Notes under the pieces: model-generated
Told to the model about the DNA's origin: nothing
The model's input: only the letters and a program-made list of their open reading frames with translations
The model's database searches: none
Assembly: GCA_030789695.1 (NCBI GenBank)
Contig: CM061133.1
Span: forward strand, 98,165,128 to 98,229,127
Direction: 5' to 3'
DNA from: Scilla litardierei
Taxonomy: Eukaryota > Streptophyta > Magnoliopsida > Asparagales > Asparagaceae
Length of the DNA stretch: 64,000 bases
Made by a program: the position numbers and the translations under genes
In this document: positions 46,002 to 58,693 of the stretch, one piece after another
How positions within the stretch are numbered: position 1 is the first letter of the stretch
How the letters are laid out: each line of letters opens with the position of its first letter

Positions 46002-47029
46002 GGTTGCAAAGCTCATGCATTTGGATACATGAGTGCTTGCATAGCTATTTAAATTTTTGTCGAGACATTTAATATCTAAATGAGATTTAGAAAAGGAAGA
46101 ATGCACTCAGAAAAGTCAAATTGAGAAAGATAGTTTTATTTATCATTAATAAAGGCGTAAGTAGGAGGAACTGAAAATGTGACATATTTGATGTCACGAT
46201 TTCAGAATAATTGTTATACAAAAGACGTCTAACACATGTTTGACGAATGTCGTCACCTGAAGCAATGTTTTGTGTTAGTGATTTATAATAACTATAATAT
46301 ATTAAATGTTAATATATGAATATAATAAACTTATATGGCAAAATAGACTAGGCCATACCAAAGAGACTAAGCTTCACAAGTCACATAAAGAGGGGTCTGA
46401 CCTCTCGTATTATGAAGTCTACGGACACTTGTGAACCTTATTCTCAATAATGGCCGAAACTCCTTCTGTAAGACAGTGGGAGAATGAGTTGTTGAACTCA
46501 CAGTCTCGTACATGCTGATGTACCCGGTCCCAAGTCTAAGTTAGCCAGGATAAGTCGTTTTTATTATTATTACGACACCTGTTCTTGATGAAACACAAGT
46601 ATGATAAAATAGAGAACACAATGACAGAAGTATTTGAAATGATTCGATTAGATCAAAAAGTCAAATACTCAGCTGTATAAATCTTGCATAAATAAAAGAA
46701 AATGTGATTTTCTCTGAGGTCAAGTATCTTAACTTATTGGATGTGTTAGAGAGCTGAATCACACTTTGTTAGACATAGTGCGACTCATAGCAAAGTGATT
46801 GAGTTACAATCCTCCCTCAGGGTTAAGTCCCAGATAGAAATGCCTAGGTTTTGATAAGATTCTATAAGGACCTTATCAGTAAGATATTCATTAAATCAAT
46901 CGGTAGGAAGTTAAAGGATTACTCGAGTCGAGTTAGACATCATAGTCGATGATGGTCTAAGATAACTTCCAGGATGAAATTTAGAGTAGAGACTCTGATT
47001 AATAACTTGATGCAATTAGAAATGGTCCG

Positions 47030-47700
47030 TGCACGTGAATAAAGTATGGACTTTAGTTTACGTGCCTAAGGAAAATGTTTCTTTGACTACAAGTGAATCT
47101 TCGAGTCTAGAAGATTGGTGCAGAAAGAAAATAGGGAAGTACATTTATGTTGGTAGAGAACGGTTTTCATCCTAACTCCTATAAACATATTTTGATGAAA
47201 CTGTTTCGCTAGCAGATGCGTACAAATCTACTCAGACCAAACTCGATGTAAATGCTCATGATAACCATGAAAATTGGAGCATTCATTTATAGTGCGTTTT
47301 CTAAATATGATTTGGAAGAACAAACTTATATGAATTAGCTAGAGAGTTTTCAAGGTCAGTGGAAGCGAATAAAATACATGCGTGGCATCAAGGGGCTGGA
47401 ACATATTTTTTGACAAAGTGGTTAAAAGAGTTTGACACTTTTGAATATGAACCATCTAAAATGATCAGTAACTATATTTAAATTAGTACCGTAAGGTACG
47501 ATGAGATGGATGAGATCCAGGAAAATTAAATATTATGGATTCCAAAGGACCAAAGGAATTATTTAGATGAGATTCAAATAAGTTGGTCTAGCATGAACAT
47601 AGAAAAACCCCTTAAGTCTAATCAGTAGACGGTTTAGCAGATCCACTCATGAAGACTCTATCACATGAAGTCTAGAAAGACTTATGTGTATATACAATAT
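47030..47700 (+). pseudogene. Decayed Copia reverse transcriptase/RNase H remnant
   Basis: Short colinear matches to Copia pol appear in shifting frames: AFSKYDLEEQTYMN (family AFLNGxLEEExYM) near 47305-47340, ASRGWNIFFDKVVK (family ASRxWNxxFDxxVK) near 47385-47430, and GLADPLMKTLSHEV (family xADPLTKxL) near 47632-47672. Stops and frameshifts are frequent. No YxDD box was found, so the middle of RT is deleted or unrecognisable. Confidence 0.7.
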
Positions 47701-47727
47701 GAGATACCGGGATAAATGGGCCTAAGT

Positions 47728-47739
47728 GCAAGTGGGAGA
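47728..47739 (+). other. Upstream polypurine tract (ancestral)
   Basis: GCAAGTGGGAGA follows the end of the pol remnant and precedes TGGAGCGAGATAGGTATGCC, which resembles the start of the solo LTR (TGTAGGAGAATATGTGCCC in minus sense). This looks like the original PPT/LTR junction. Confidence 0.65.
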
Positions 47740-48855
47740 TGGAGCGAGATAGGTATGCCATCGAGGCAATTATCTCTGTGTAATTATACAAACATCTTGT
47801 TTGAAATAACAGTAAGCTGTTTGGTATATATTTATTTAAGTTAATCATAATGTAGTTATCATTAGATATTATCTTAGGTATAGTCCTGAGACTTAATGCA
47901 AGGTCAAACATGTATCGAGATGAGTATCTCGATCATGAAGAAGTGCTTGACCGTCAGTAGCATAAGTCTAAAAGGGTTCGTGGTCGTAGATGTTTCGAGA
48001 AAAGGATATCGAAACATCGGATAGACCATTGTGTCTTAGTCTTCACCGTATAGCGGTGACGATGATCTCATGATCGTTTGACTTGGCGAAGTCGAAGACG
48101 AGACACATGTGCTCATTGGAGAATGAGTTCACTGAACGACCCATCCAGAGTTGTCATATGGTTATGATTGACCAATCTGTCAATGATAACTCTTAGTGAT
48201 GATTGGCTAGTTGGTATTTTGACTTGAGGTCATTATACGAACCTATGCATGAACGGTGTCACTTAGATCACTGACCTAGCTTCGAGACAAGGCCCGTCGT
48301 AAGGTCTTTGGTTGGGTGACATTTGAAGCATACGAGGAGAGTAATGACCAAGAGAGGATTTGTCTCTCCCGGTTAATGGGAGTTAGTGTCGTAGAGTTAA
48401 TTCGATCTTTAGTAAAAACTCTGGCCAGAGTATGTTGGAAGAAGTCCAACATTATTTGACTGAAGATCGATGGAAAATATCCGGATTCGATTTATTGGGG
48501 TTGACAGTTTGACCGTACGCTATACTTGAATTAAACGACATAGTTTTGACGAAGAGATTATAACTACAGAATTCATCACAGACACAGTCGGGGTGGTCCT
48601 AACAATACTCATGTCGATGAGTTAACCACATAAGTATGATTCTGAAACAGGGACGGTAACTACTGCTCCTGGTCACTGCCGTCTGGGGCTTCGAGCCCCA
48701 CCTATAGTAGGGTCAGGCTGTAGGGTCTCACATATAGTGTGACCTTCGTCTAGTAATAGGTAGAAACATTAGGGAGAATATGCATTTGATGCAAGGGATA
48801 GAACACTGCAAAGAGTTTGCAATTATCTTCTACATTCAGGATAAATGATACTGAG
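47740..48855 (+). repeat. LTR-derived module left outside the present 3' LTR
   Basis: This segment is homologous to about 1 kb of the solo LTR (25749 to about 24700, minus sense). Shared words include GGATAGACCATTGTGTCTTAGTCTT, GAATGAGTTCACTGAACGACC, GATTCTGAAACAGGGACG and AGGTCAGGCTGTAGGGTCTCACA in shorter or longer form. In the solo LTR this module is inside the LTR; here it is internal. Confidence 0.7.
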
Positions 48856-48868
48856 GGCAAGTGGGAGA
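48856..48868 (+). other. Downstream polypurine tract used by the present element
   Basis: GGCAAGTGGGAGA abuts the 3' LTR start TGTTGGAGG at 48869 and repeats the tract at 47728-47739. Confidence 0.85.
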
Positions 48869-49971
48869 TGTTGGAGGATGTATGCCCTCAGATCATTTGT
48901 ATGTGATGCAAATGATATTTTAAGCTTAGATATGGACTATTTTGCATATAATGCAAACTGGGTTAAATGTGTTGTAAATTGTTTATGACAATATTTGATA
49001 CAATAAACGCATGGAAAAGATAACCTGGATGCCGCGATCGTCACGGTTTAAATGTAGGTTCAAACCGCGTCAAAAACGGAGTCCAAATGAGCCCAATAAG
49101 TCTTTTAAAGACGTTTAAATAGAAAGGATAAATGGAAGCCCAAAAAATAAAAGACCCAAAGCTTTAAATGTTAAAGTGTTTTTTAAAAGATTTAAAAAAG
49201 GGGGCTGACAACTTTTTGGGCCTGGCCAAATGGCCAGGCCGTGCATTCATTAGCTGGCACCTTGGGCGCCAGACTTGCCCAAAAAAGGATAAATAGGGGC
49301 ACCATGTGGCACCCCTTGATTAGCCCGCGGTGTGCTCTGACACGCCTTACAGGGCCTGTGCATGGCACGTGCCCTCTGTAGGCTGTTGCTCGCGCATGGG
49401 GCCCACGTTGTGGGCCCCACTACTAGGGCTTCGTGCCCAGCAAACATCGACGGCTGTGTTCTTGTTCAAACACATGTTTTGGGTGATTTTTGGACTGACG
49501 TTTGAGGGGTCAAATGGACTCAGATTGACGTGCCATTTTTCCTACGCGTTCACCGTTCATCGCTCTTCGATTTCATAGGTTATATCAAGATCGAAGCTCA
49601 ACGCTGAGGGAGTTAAAATTCATGGAAGTTTGGCCTTTATGAAAGGCACACTAACTTGAATTTATTAATTCCTAAACATTAGTCCCACATCGAAAGTGGA
49701 GTAAAGGGGAGGGGTCATCTGCCTATATAAATAGGGGCATGCTCCCCTCCTCTAAACTTGTCCCTAACTCTAAATCTGAGCAGCTCCCAAAAATATTGGA
49801 GCACGCTCGGATCTAAGCTTAAAATAATATTCTCTTCTCCCTAAATTTCTGTCTTGCTCCTGAAGGGCTCTAGCTAAGCCATGAAGGGGTTCAGATTTGA
49901 TCCGGAGTTTTGGCGAAGGTTCACACTCAGGTGAAACTTTCTTCGGCACGTGGTTAGCTCGGCGACAAAGG
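48869..49971 (+). repeat. 3' LTR of the Copia element, truncated by insertion
   Basis: Matches 42395 to about 43510 and stops at CGACAAAGG. The missing end (GGGATTGCTTACC...CAACA) is not found elsewhere in the window. Confidence 0.85.
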
Positions 49972-50891
49972 TGTTGGTAGCAATGATCTATGAACTTCGT
50001 GTTTGATGATAACAAACGTGTGTGAACATTTTAACGTGTGTGTTAAGTGTTTAAGGAATGGCGAACGTGTGAGTAATTCACGAAGAGACGCGGTCAATGT
50101 GCAAATGGTAAATAGCCAAAAGGAAGATGCAATCGATTGTGAGTTAATTGGAATTAAGATCAAATCTCTTTTTAAGAACCCTTAATTGAATCTTTTTTGT
50201 GATTTGAAATAAATTGATGCTGCCGAAATAAATTCCCTATATTCACAAGAGCCCTTAATAATTTCACAAAACCGAAGCTGCCGAAAAATACACAAGAGTC
50301 CTTAATCTCAAAAACCCTAACCCATTGAAAATTCCCTAGGGCGCACAAAAAAATTCCTTTTGCAAAATCTCAAGCCAACCGCCAGTCCAAATAAGAAATC
50401 CCTAAGAGCCGTAACTTTTGAGATGGGGGTCATCATCAAAAGAAAATCCTATAGGGCAGCCGCCAGTTACATTTGAGAAGGTGATTGCTCTTCAACAAAA
50501 AAAATATCACCAAGCTTTACTCCAATAAAGAGAAGACAGCCGCACCTTTGACCCCTTCCCCAATCTCCAAGAGTAAGCATGCCGAATTTCATTGTCCCTC
50601 TTCCCTTTGGCAATCTTCAAGAGCCGCACCACCCTATTGGGAAAAAAAACAGGCCGAAAAAAGACCTCCCCTTTGAAAACCTAAAAAAAAGGAAAGAGCC
50701 TGCCGCATTGTTTTTTTGGTTATGTTTTTTTGTTGATTGGCAGCCGCAAGACACAAGAGGACAAGTGATTCAAATCTCATTCCCATGTGATCCAAATCAA
50801 ATATTTTTATGTGCATGCGTGGGATACACAAGAGGACAAAGCTTGCAAAATTAATTGAAGAGGTTACTTTGCCTTCTGGTTTTTTGGGTGA
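49972..50891 (+). repeat. Sirevirus-like LTR fragment
   Basis: Begins TGTTGGTAGCAATG after the broken Copia LTR and contains GTTTGATGATAACAAACGTG, like the GATGATGATCA start of the other Sirevirus LTRs. It holds CCGCC/GCCGC-rich patches and is cut at 50891 by another LTR starting TGTAATGACC. Its partner is not in the window. Confidence 0.55.
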
Positions 50892-52603
50892 TGTAATGAC
50901 CCCAATTTTCATGTACGCGTATTGATATGTATTTTGGCGTAAATGCGTACGTATAATTTTTGGGAGTATGCTTGTATTTTTCTTTTAATTATTTGGTGTA
51001 GAAATTATTTTTAAATAATTTTAACTCATCATTTGTAATTATTAAATGAAGTATACATGAACAAATACATGTATAATGGAAGATACGAAGTATTGAGACA
51101 TGTATTCTTATTTATTTAAAATCTAAAAAGCTAATTTACCATGACATGCCACCTCACTTTGCTAGGTGTCATTTGTAGCTTAACCCTCACCTAACCCATC
51201 CGTATGTGTCATTAGGAGGATGACTCCCACCTAACCCTAAGCTACATGGCATGTGGAGAGGGTTTTAGGGGAGTGACTAAGCTTATGTAAAGTTTTAAAA
51301 GGAGAAATTTTAAGGAAAAAGAAAAGAAAAAGAAGAAACAAATCACTCCTTCACTCTCCCCTTGGTGTTTCTTTCTCCTTTGCACCACCCATTGCTCCTC
51401 CTCTCCCTCCACCACTTCACCATTCCACCACCTCACTCTCATCCCCTTCCCACCACCTAAAATCCATCCTTTGATACTCATCTTGGAGCTTGAAAGCTTT
51501 GGAGAAAGGAGGATCCTGAGGAGAAAGCTCAAGATCTTCAAGGATAAGAAGGGCCAAAGAAATTTTTGGAAGGCCTTTGGAGGTAGAAATTCTTATCTCT
51601 TTTAGTAGGATTTAGTTTTAGGACTAGGGATCCAATTTATGTTAGCATGATATATGAAAATTTTTAGTGTAGAAATCATGCTTTATAAGTCATACTAAGA
51701 TCCATGCTTTAGTAAAAAAATTTCATGTTGGTTACTTCAATTTGGTAGCATGTTGTATCTTAAGTAATAATGTTTGTAAGTTTATTTTCATTATGTTCTT
51801 ATACTCAAAACTAGTAAGATTATGCTATGTTGTAACCTTATTATCATGCGAGTGTAGTTATAATAATAGTGGCATCCAACCATGTTAGAAGCTAAATTTG
51901 GTTAGAAAATTCATTGCTGAAATTATTCTTAGCATAGGACAACAATTTAGAAAAATCGTAGAAAATAGTAGAAAAATCAGAAAAATACAATCTAGGATAC
52001 TACGGAAAACTACAGAAAATTATCTACAACGTTGAAGAAGGGACCAGAAACTAAATCTGACGGTAGATAGGTCTGCAGAAGCATTCTTTCTGTTGTGACA
52101 GTTTGGACAGATTCATGTGTTCATTTTGCTTGGAATTTGTTATGTAGTATTTTGTTTTAAGTTGAATTTGTTCATGTTAATTGTACCCACAAAATCATGC
52201 TCATGAGATATGTTTTTATGAGAATGTTTCATATGTTATGAGTTAAGTAGAATAATGATGATGATGAGAATTGGGTTAAGTTGATGTGTAAGCGGTAGTT
52301 AAGACCGCTAACGATTCCATGAGATATGTTAATTTGTGCTAAAAACTGAGAGTGAGGCAAAGAATTTGACATCGGGAGTGCTCGTTCCATTTTGAAATGG
52401 GTGAGACTCCGGATGTGGGTTTGGGGGGACACGTGTAAATTTTAGGTGTTAAGGAGCGGACAGTAGTAGTGTATCTCGCCCGATGTGTCGCCCCCGGAAG
52501 GGGAGTTTGAGAGGGCTAGAGATGCCACTGGTGTGCTCGTGTCGCACCATGTCGGTAAATGATGATTTTCTCCGTTTGTCCCAAGAAAAATCGAGATGAG
52601 TCT
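50892..52603 (+). repeat. Chromovirus (Tekay/Del)-like LTR, left part
   Basis: Starts TGTAATGACCCC, the usual start of Tekay-type LTRs, and carries the late-LTR style of G-rich and CGTGTCG-rich words at 52430-52600. It is interrupted at AGTCT (52599-52603) by the large element and resumes at 61743. Confidence 0.65.
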
Positions 52604-53310
52604 TGTAACGACCGGTTTTATCGTTACGTTATCTGTATTTTTCTCGTGTACCTTCTTCCGTATCCGTAGTTCGACGATTTTGTCACCATACCTGTACCCG
52701 TATCCGCTTCTACTTTTACATACCTATTATTACAAGTGTTGTTTTAAACTAATAAACTAAATCACTCATATAATTATTTTGAAAAAATATATCTTTTATA
52801 ATTAATTTAAAATTTCAATTCAAAAGTACGAATTTCAAATCTTTTTAAACTTTTTAAAATTCAAAAGAAACTTACCATTTTTAAACCCATTTAACCTAAT
52901 TAATTGGCCCTTATTTCTCTTGATTACACCTATTAAATCCTATTAATCATTTACATATTACTTCCTAAATTAAATTCTAGCCAATTTGTTCGAACCTAGC
53001 CGAAATCAGTTCACACGCACCCAACACTTGGCAACCCCACACCCAAGTTTTTATAATAGGAAATTTAAAATATAAACCCTAGCTTTTCTACCTAGGCCGA
53101 ACCCTACACGAATCAACACTCACGCACAAAGCTACTAAACAAAAAAAAGAAAAGAAGAATATTCTAAAACTTTAAATCCCTAAGACCCCTTTACGTACTG
53201 TCCCTCACACACAACTTACCATATAGCAGCTAACATATTTTATAAAAACCTAAGGCTAGCACACAACCTACTGCCTTTATAAAAATAAACCTAAAGCTAT
53301 AACCCCTGTT

Positions 53311-53384
<74 letters not shown>

Positions 53385-55695
53385 AGGCCATAACCAGCCT
53401 CACGTGCTGTCAACCCTGCCCATACTATATATATAGTAGTTAGAACCCTAGGGTTTTATTTTTACCTCTAGCCCTAACATCACTCAGCCACCCCCTACAC
53501 CTATTCTCATCTCCACGCAGTTGAAGCAACAAACGCCAGGAGCTCCCCTCGCCAACGCGCATGAGGCAGCCTCTCCACACAAACACATCAACACCCTGCC
53601 CCACGGTCTCCTCCACCGTCCAAACCCCGACCCAGACCCTTTCTCCATGCAACACAAGCTCACACAGCGGCCTCCTCACGTGCATCGTGCAACCCGTGGC
53701 CTCCTCTTTTCTTCTCCTCGCGCACAACAACCATCCTCCCTCGCGCAGCCTTCGCCATCGCCCAACCCCCATCACGCAACCAGCTGCGCTTTCAGCTGCC
53801 CTCGATCACGCACGCAAGCCCCAGCCAACCTCCGCCAAACAGCACACGGCCAAGCCTCTCCTCTATACGAGCAGTGCGCGACCTTCTCCACACATCCTTC
53901 CATCCGCCCAAGTCACCCACAGGCCAGATTCTCGAGCTCCGGCCTCCTCCTATCTCAAAAACCCGACTAGATCTCTCCACTGCCTCCTTTCCGCCGTTCG
54001 GAACCCCGCGAGGAGCCGCTGCTGTGCTATCATACGACTGCGCTACTGCTGCTGCCACCGACAGTCCCCCAAGCACTCAGAACAGCTGATGCACCTCCCC
54101 GCGTGTCGACGGCAGACCCCCGACGCTCAACGTCGTTGTTTCAGACCGTAGACGTCGCACATATCGCTATCACTGCCTCCATTCGCTGCGTAACGGTTAG
54201 TACCCCCTACCTATAAGCTCTAACCCACACCGTAAATTAGAAGACCTAATAAAGCGGATCGATTAGACGCCATAGGAGCTTTTTGTAACGTTGTTATGAT
54301 CAAAAACAGCTTAATCTAATTTTGTGTTTTATCAAACCAGCAACTGTCATCACTGTAGCATAGTACCCGTTGAGACGTTTCCGACGACACCAAGAACGCC
54401 AAAAACAGGCAAGTATGCAATTAGATATGAATTTTTGAAGTTTCAGGATTGTTATGTCACTTTTACTCTATGCTGTATAACTTGAAAACCATACGTGAAA
54501 TGACGCATGAAAAAGATGCCATGACGTTCTGGACTAAGTTTGTGACCCAACGACATATCACACGATATACTTCAATTTTAAACAACAACAAAGAAAATTG
54601 GTTTCTATAGCATGTTCAATAAAACCAATGTTCAACGTATTTTAAAATTGATGTAAATATTGTTCAACCTATGTCTGCTTATTGAAAACGTCATAATAAT
54701 AAAGCAATATTGATAACGTTAATTACTGCATGTCTTGGAATGTTCAACTAATTGTGACATTGTGAGAATCGTGCGCCTCGAAGGCGGAATCGTGAATTCG
54801 TGATGTCGTGTGAGTCGACTAGGTTGGCTTGTGTTCCAGCACAAAATTAGGGTGGGGTTATGGTTGAGCGGCCACTAGGCGTATGAATGGGTCCTCTCTT
54901 CAAGAGCACCACCTGCATGCAGTGGGTTAGTGTCAATCATGGTAAGTCCCCGTGAGAAGAATGACTTACTCATCACGACCTAAAGGCGTGAACCCTATGA
55001 TAGATGTGAAACTATTGACATGAAACTTGCAACGCAAACGTGATCTTAGTAAATTGACATGCTACCGAACTCAAAGAAACTTTACCTAATGTCTTGACAC
55101 TACTTAGAACTGCATGTTAGGAATGTCTTGTTTCACTTTATAATAATTGGCATGTGTAAACTTTTGCAGTCTTTTCATTTTAATCATTTAATGTCTTCTA
55201 AAATTCACATCATTTGTGTATCTTGTTTTGGGTTGCTAACATCTTCTTGCAGCCCTTGCTGACATACATTCATGTTTGTAGATGTATGTCAGATTCTGAG
55301 CTTGAGTACCTAGAGGATCCATTCGTGACACCCAACTTGGAGAGCCAGTAGTTCGCCCCTGATGCCGAGCCACTCCCAGCAGAGGACTAGTGGACCCACA
55401 CTTTACAGTTTCTTTAGTTTACTTTCAGACGTTGTCGTTGTTGCCTTGTGTATGTTCTTTGTTGCTACTTTAGCCCAGCTGTGGCATGTTGTTTAATTTC
55501 GTGTATGGACTTTCTAACTCTGGATGTGGCTTATTATCTTTTTGAATGTTTTTTGATTGTTCTAGAATGCAAATACAAGGACCTCCCCTTTGTTTTTATC
55601 ACAGACGCTTATTGGACTCGAGCTTCACCGCTCCAGTTCAAGCGGACCGCGTAATATTCTCGCTTCCGGTGTCTTTTGGGAAGCGGGGCGTTACA
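52604..55695 (+). repeat. 5' LTR of the large non-autonomous element
   Basis: Direct repeat of 58694-61737. It contains a long GA microsatellite, a TATATATATA tract at 53424-53434 and a GC-rich block (53500-54200). The open frames in that block differ between copies and are not considered genes. Confidence 0.93.
53317..53380. repeat. (GA)32 microsatellite
   Basis: Sixty-four bases of uninterrupted GA. The matching place in the other LTR (59411-59423) has only about six units, so the expansion or contraction happened after insertion. Confidence 0.95.
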
Positions 55696-58606
55696 GGTTT
55701 TAGTGGTGGCCTATGCAGGTCATGTAAATGTGAAATTCAGAACAATGAGACACTTTTCATTAGCCAAAACATCCAGAATTAGTTTGTACGCAAAATTACT
55801 CGAATACCTTATCTCAGCACGATAGGAAACCCAATACCAGGATAATCGGAAGAGTTAGTTGGACGCTCGTGCTCGTTAGTTAGACGCCCTTGCCACAACT
55901 TCGTATTATCATCTCGGGAGTCACCTTAGCGATTGATCATCTAGCTCTGACCATATTAGATTTTTGAGTTTCGTTAGTCATTCGCTTGATTCATTGAATC
56001 TAGGGCCCAACCGCACGTAGCGATCGTCGTCGTGCAAGTCGAACATGAGACGCCTGCAATGAGTAGACTTCGAAGCATAGGATATTCCAGATCTATAGAT
56101 AAGATCTCAATCTCGATCCCCAACGAACCCTTACCTTAGCTTCCTTATCGTAGTCTAGTACGTTGATGAACCCTAGTGCTAAACCTTATCGACCCAATGA
56201 TTATTTTCATCCTGATTTTACTATTTCCTAATCATTGCACTTCCATGTTAGTGATCGTAGAAAGTCATCATAGCGTATTCACAGAGTTACTTCTTAGTCG
56301 TCCTTACGTTTTGATCGTCAAACCTATTCCTTGCCCTCGATTCACATAAACTCTTCAGGTCCGCCATCTTTAGCCTTGAGCCTCCCATTGCAGATCCAAG
56401 GTCCTTTAAAAAGTATTTTTCGATATCTCTTTTATTGAATTCTTCGCTAAGTTTAAAATCTTTTCGAAAACTTTTATTCAGATTTTCTACACTTCAGTCG
56501 ACTTGAACCCAATCTTGATTATGAAACTCTTCTGACGCGAACTTTAGTTACTATCTTATAACGATTTTCTAACATACATCTTCCGGACTTCTATTTCACA
56601 TAACCTCGTATATCTATTCTATTTTCCTCATGTAATGAACTTCTTTTTAAAACTTTATTTCTATTTCGCTAGTTTAAAATATCATCTCCTTTTCTTACTA
56701 ATACATTTCGAAACAGTCATTCATACATACTTTTAAAATACTTTCCTAGGTTAAAAAGAACTTCAATATCTTGTGTATCAGTTTCATAATCATTGTCTCC
56801 ATATTTCAAAAAAAAATTTCAAACCTATTTCCATTTACAAAACTAGCACTACACCTCTATGCCTATATGACTCTTTACCTATTATTGGACTAATCATATT
56901 TTATGTTTTAACTTATACTGTATGCTCGCTATTTTACCTAAGTTATAACGATATCTTTATCTTCTTTATTATTTAACTATTCATAAATATTTTATGTCAC
57001 CCAACCAAACTACTCTCTTATCCAAGCCACATCCGGAACCGTCCATCACAACATTAATTCATTGCGTCTTTCAGCTCTGAATCCTATATTATTACTTAGT
57101 TATCACATTAGTGCTTATCACTTCTTAATGAGACCATTAGCATTGAATGTGGTGTTGTTGTGGTGCATATGAATAGATAGTGAGTGTAGACCTGTGTGTG
57201 CAAATCCCTATATACCACACATGTATGAGTGTGCTTACCCTTAGTATTTTAGTATAGTGTGATTATTTATTGCGATGGTATGTGCATGTACGGTAATACG
57301 TGACATATAAGTATATAGTCGAGTATAGAGTAGTAAGTGCTATACTTATACCTAGGCGAGTGATTAGCTATATCACTATAGGAATATCTTGTGTATTAGG
57401 TTTAGTATTGGCTAGTTACTGGGAGTATATGTACCTTAGTTGTACTTGTTAATGTTTGTAATTGTATGCTGGTACAGTGATATGCGTGTTAGGTGCAATG
57501 ATAATAGGTGTACGTATAGTTGTGTGTGCAGATTTATTGTGTGATTTATCTGTTAGTATGTCTGGTGTGTACTCGTGCGTATATATGTATGTGGTTAGTT
57601 ATATGTGTATATATATGTATTGTATGAATAAGTGTGTTTTATGTATAGTGGGATTATAATATCGTATTACCCCTACGGAAAGATGTATGAGCATGTGTAT
57701 ACCAGGAAGTATGCACAGTCGCATGTTTGTGACTACGTATATATGGATGTATGTAATAGTATGCTAGCTCTATGTAAATCACCATGCTTGTGTATATTGG
57801 TGTGTGTACTGTCATGTATAATTACGAGATAGGAGTGTGGTAGTGTAAGTATGTATATGTATGTAAAATGAACGTATGTATAGGAATTTGAATGTGTGTG
57901 ATATATGAGTAAGTATATGCATATGGATGTATATGGTTTCATTATAATGTATGTATGACTGGGATAGAATGACCTTAGTGTCTAAGCCCGCTCACACTAT
58001 GTCGGTCTATTTAAGGAAGTCTGAGGACAAACTTGATCTTAAGGTGGGTAGATTACGATGACCCTAGTACTATGAGTAAGGCGTATATAAATCTGTGTAT
58101 GGTGTAATGTATTACGTGCATGTATATACGTATAGTGATATGTATTGTAATACGTATATGGTATTATGCGGTATGTAAAAGTGATTGTATGATTGAAATG
58201 TTAATTGACAAAGAATGATTGTATGTTTATTAGTGGTATGTTATGTGACGTGTGGTACTATATCATTATAGATTGTGAGTGTATAAAATATATGGTAATA
58301 CATTGTGTATTAGTAATATTGTGAGTGTGCAAGGTGATGGCACACTTACAACTAGTAAATTGATGTGGTTGTGTAGTAAAGTGTTACTATTCACCCGAGT
58401 ATAATATTGGTTGGATTATATTCGTAGGATGATATTGTATTAAACATGTTATGTTAATACGTAATTAGTAATGTGTGTATGTGTATTGTTACTACTATTA
58501 GCATGGACGTTGATTAGTATTATCAGTGGTAATACTATTGGTGTTGATGTTAGTATTAGAAATATTATTTGGATATGGCATGATAGTTATTTATGGTGGG
58601 TATGCT
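55696..58606 (+). other. Interior of the large non-autonomous element
   Basis: No supported coding region. The left half is T/C-rich (56200-57000). The part 57160-58560 is strikingly T/G-rich with GTATGT/TGTGTA words. Near 58010-58050, GACAAACTTGATCTTAAGGTGGGTAGA resembles the junction beside the real PPT and may be a duplicated pol end (shared core AAGGTGGGTAG). Confidence 0.6.
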
Positions 58607-58693
58607 TTAGAAGAGGAGATGCGAGCCCTTACGTTTTCTGATGCCTTAGCCGATGATATTTCTAGGACGGAATCGTTTTTAAGGTGGGTAGGA
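58607..58693 (+). pseudogene. Relic of chromovirus Pol C-terminus, ending at the polypurine tract
   Basis: The frame LEEEMRALTFSDALADD resembles the WExExxMRxxYPxLF tail that ends many Tekay-type Pol proteins. It is followed by ISRTESFLRWVG, which runs to the LTR edge. The sequence AAGGTGGGTAGGA (58681-58693) is the likely PPT. The rest of pol is missing. Confidence 0.6.

Larger units (their letters stand above)
43870..47000 (+). other. Non-coding interior of the Copia element
   Basis: AT-rich, with many TTTAAAAT words at 43980-44300. No gag or integrase motif was recognised. It contains a 70-bp tandem duplication and four copies of a short hairpin. Confidence 0.55.
42395..49971 (+). mobile_element. 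Decayed Copia element; 3' LTR interrupted
   Basis: 5' LTR 42395-43857, iMet PBS, an interior without gag, a strongly decayed RT remnant, two PPT-like sites and a 3' LTR from 48869 broken at 49971 by a Sirevirus-like LTR. It starts TGTTGGGAGATG with GATTC as the presumed left target site. The right TSD is not visible. Related to the solo LTR at 15531-25749. Confidence 0.85.

Noticed and set aside
50485..50912. Frames of 63-92 codons in the Sirevirus-like LTR
   Set aside because: No domain, both strands open, inside LTR sequence.
53561..54151. 196-codon plus-strand open frame in the 5' LTR of the large element
   Set aside because: The other LTR has a shifted, differently bounded frame in the same GC-rich block, there are no recognisable domains, and overlapping frames are open on both strands.
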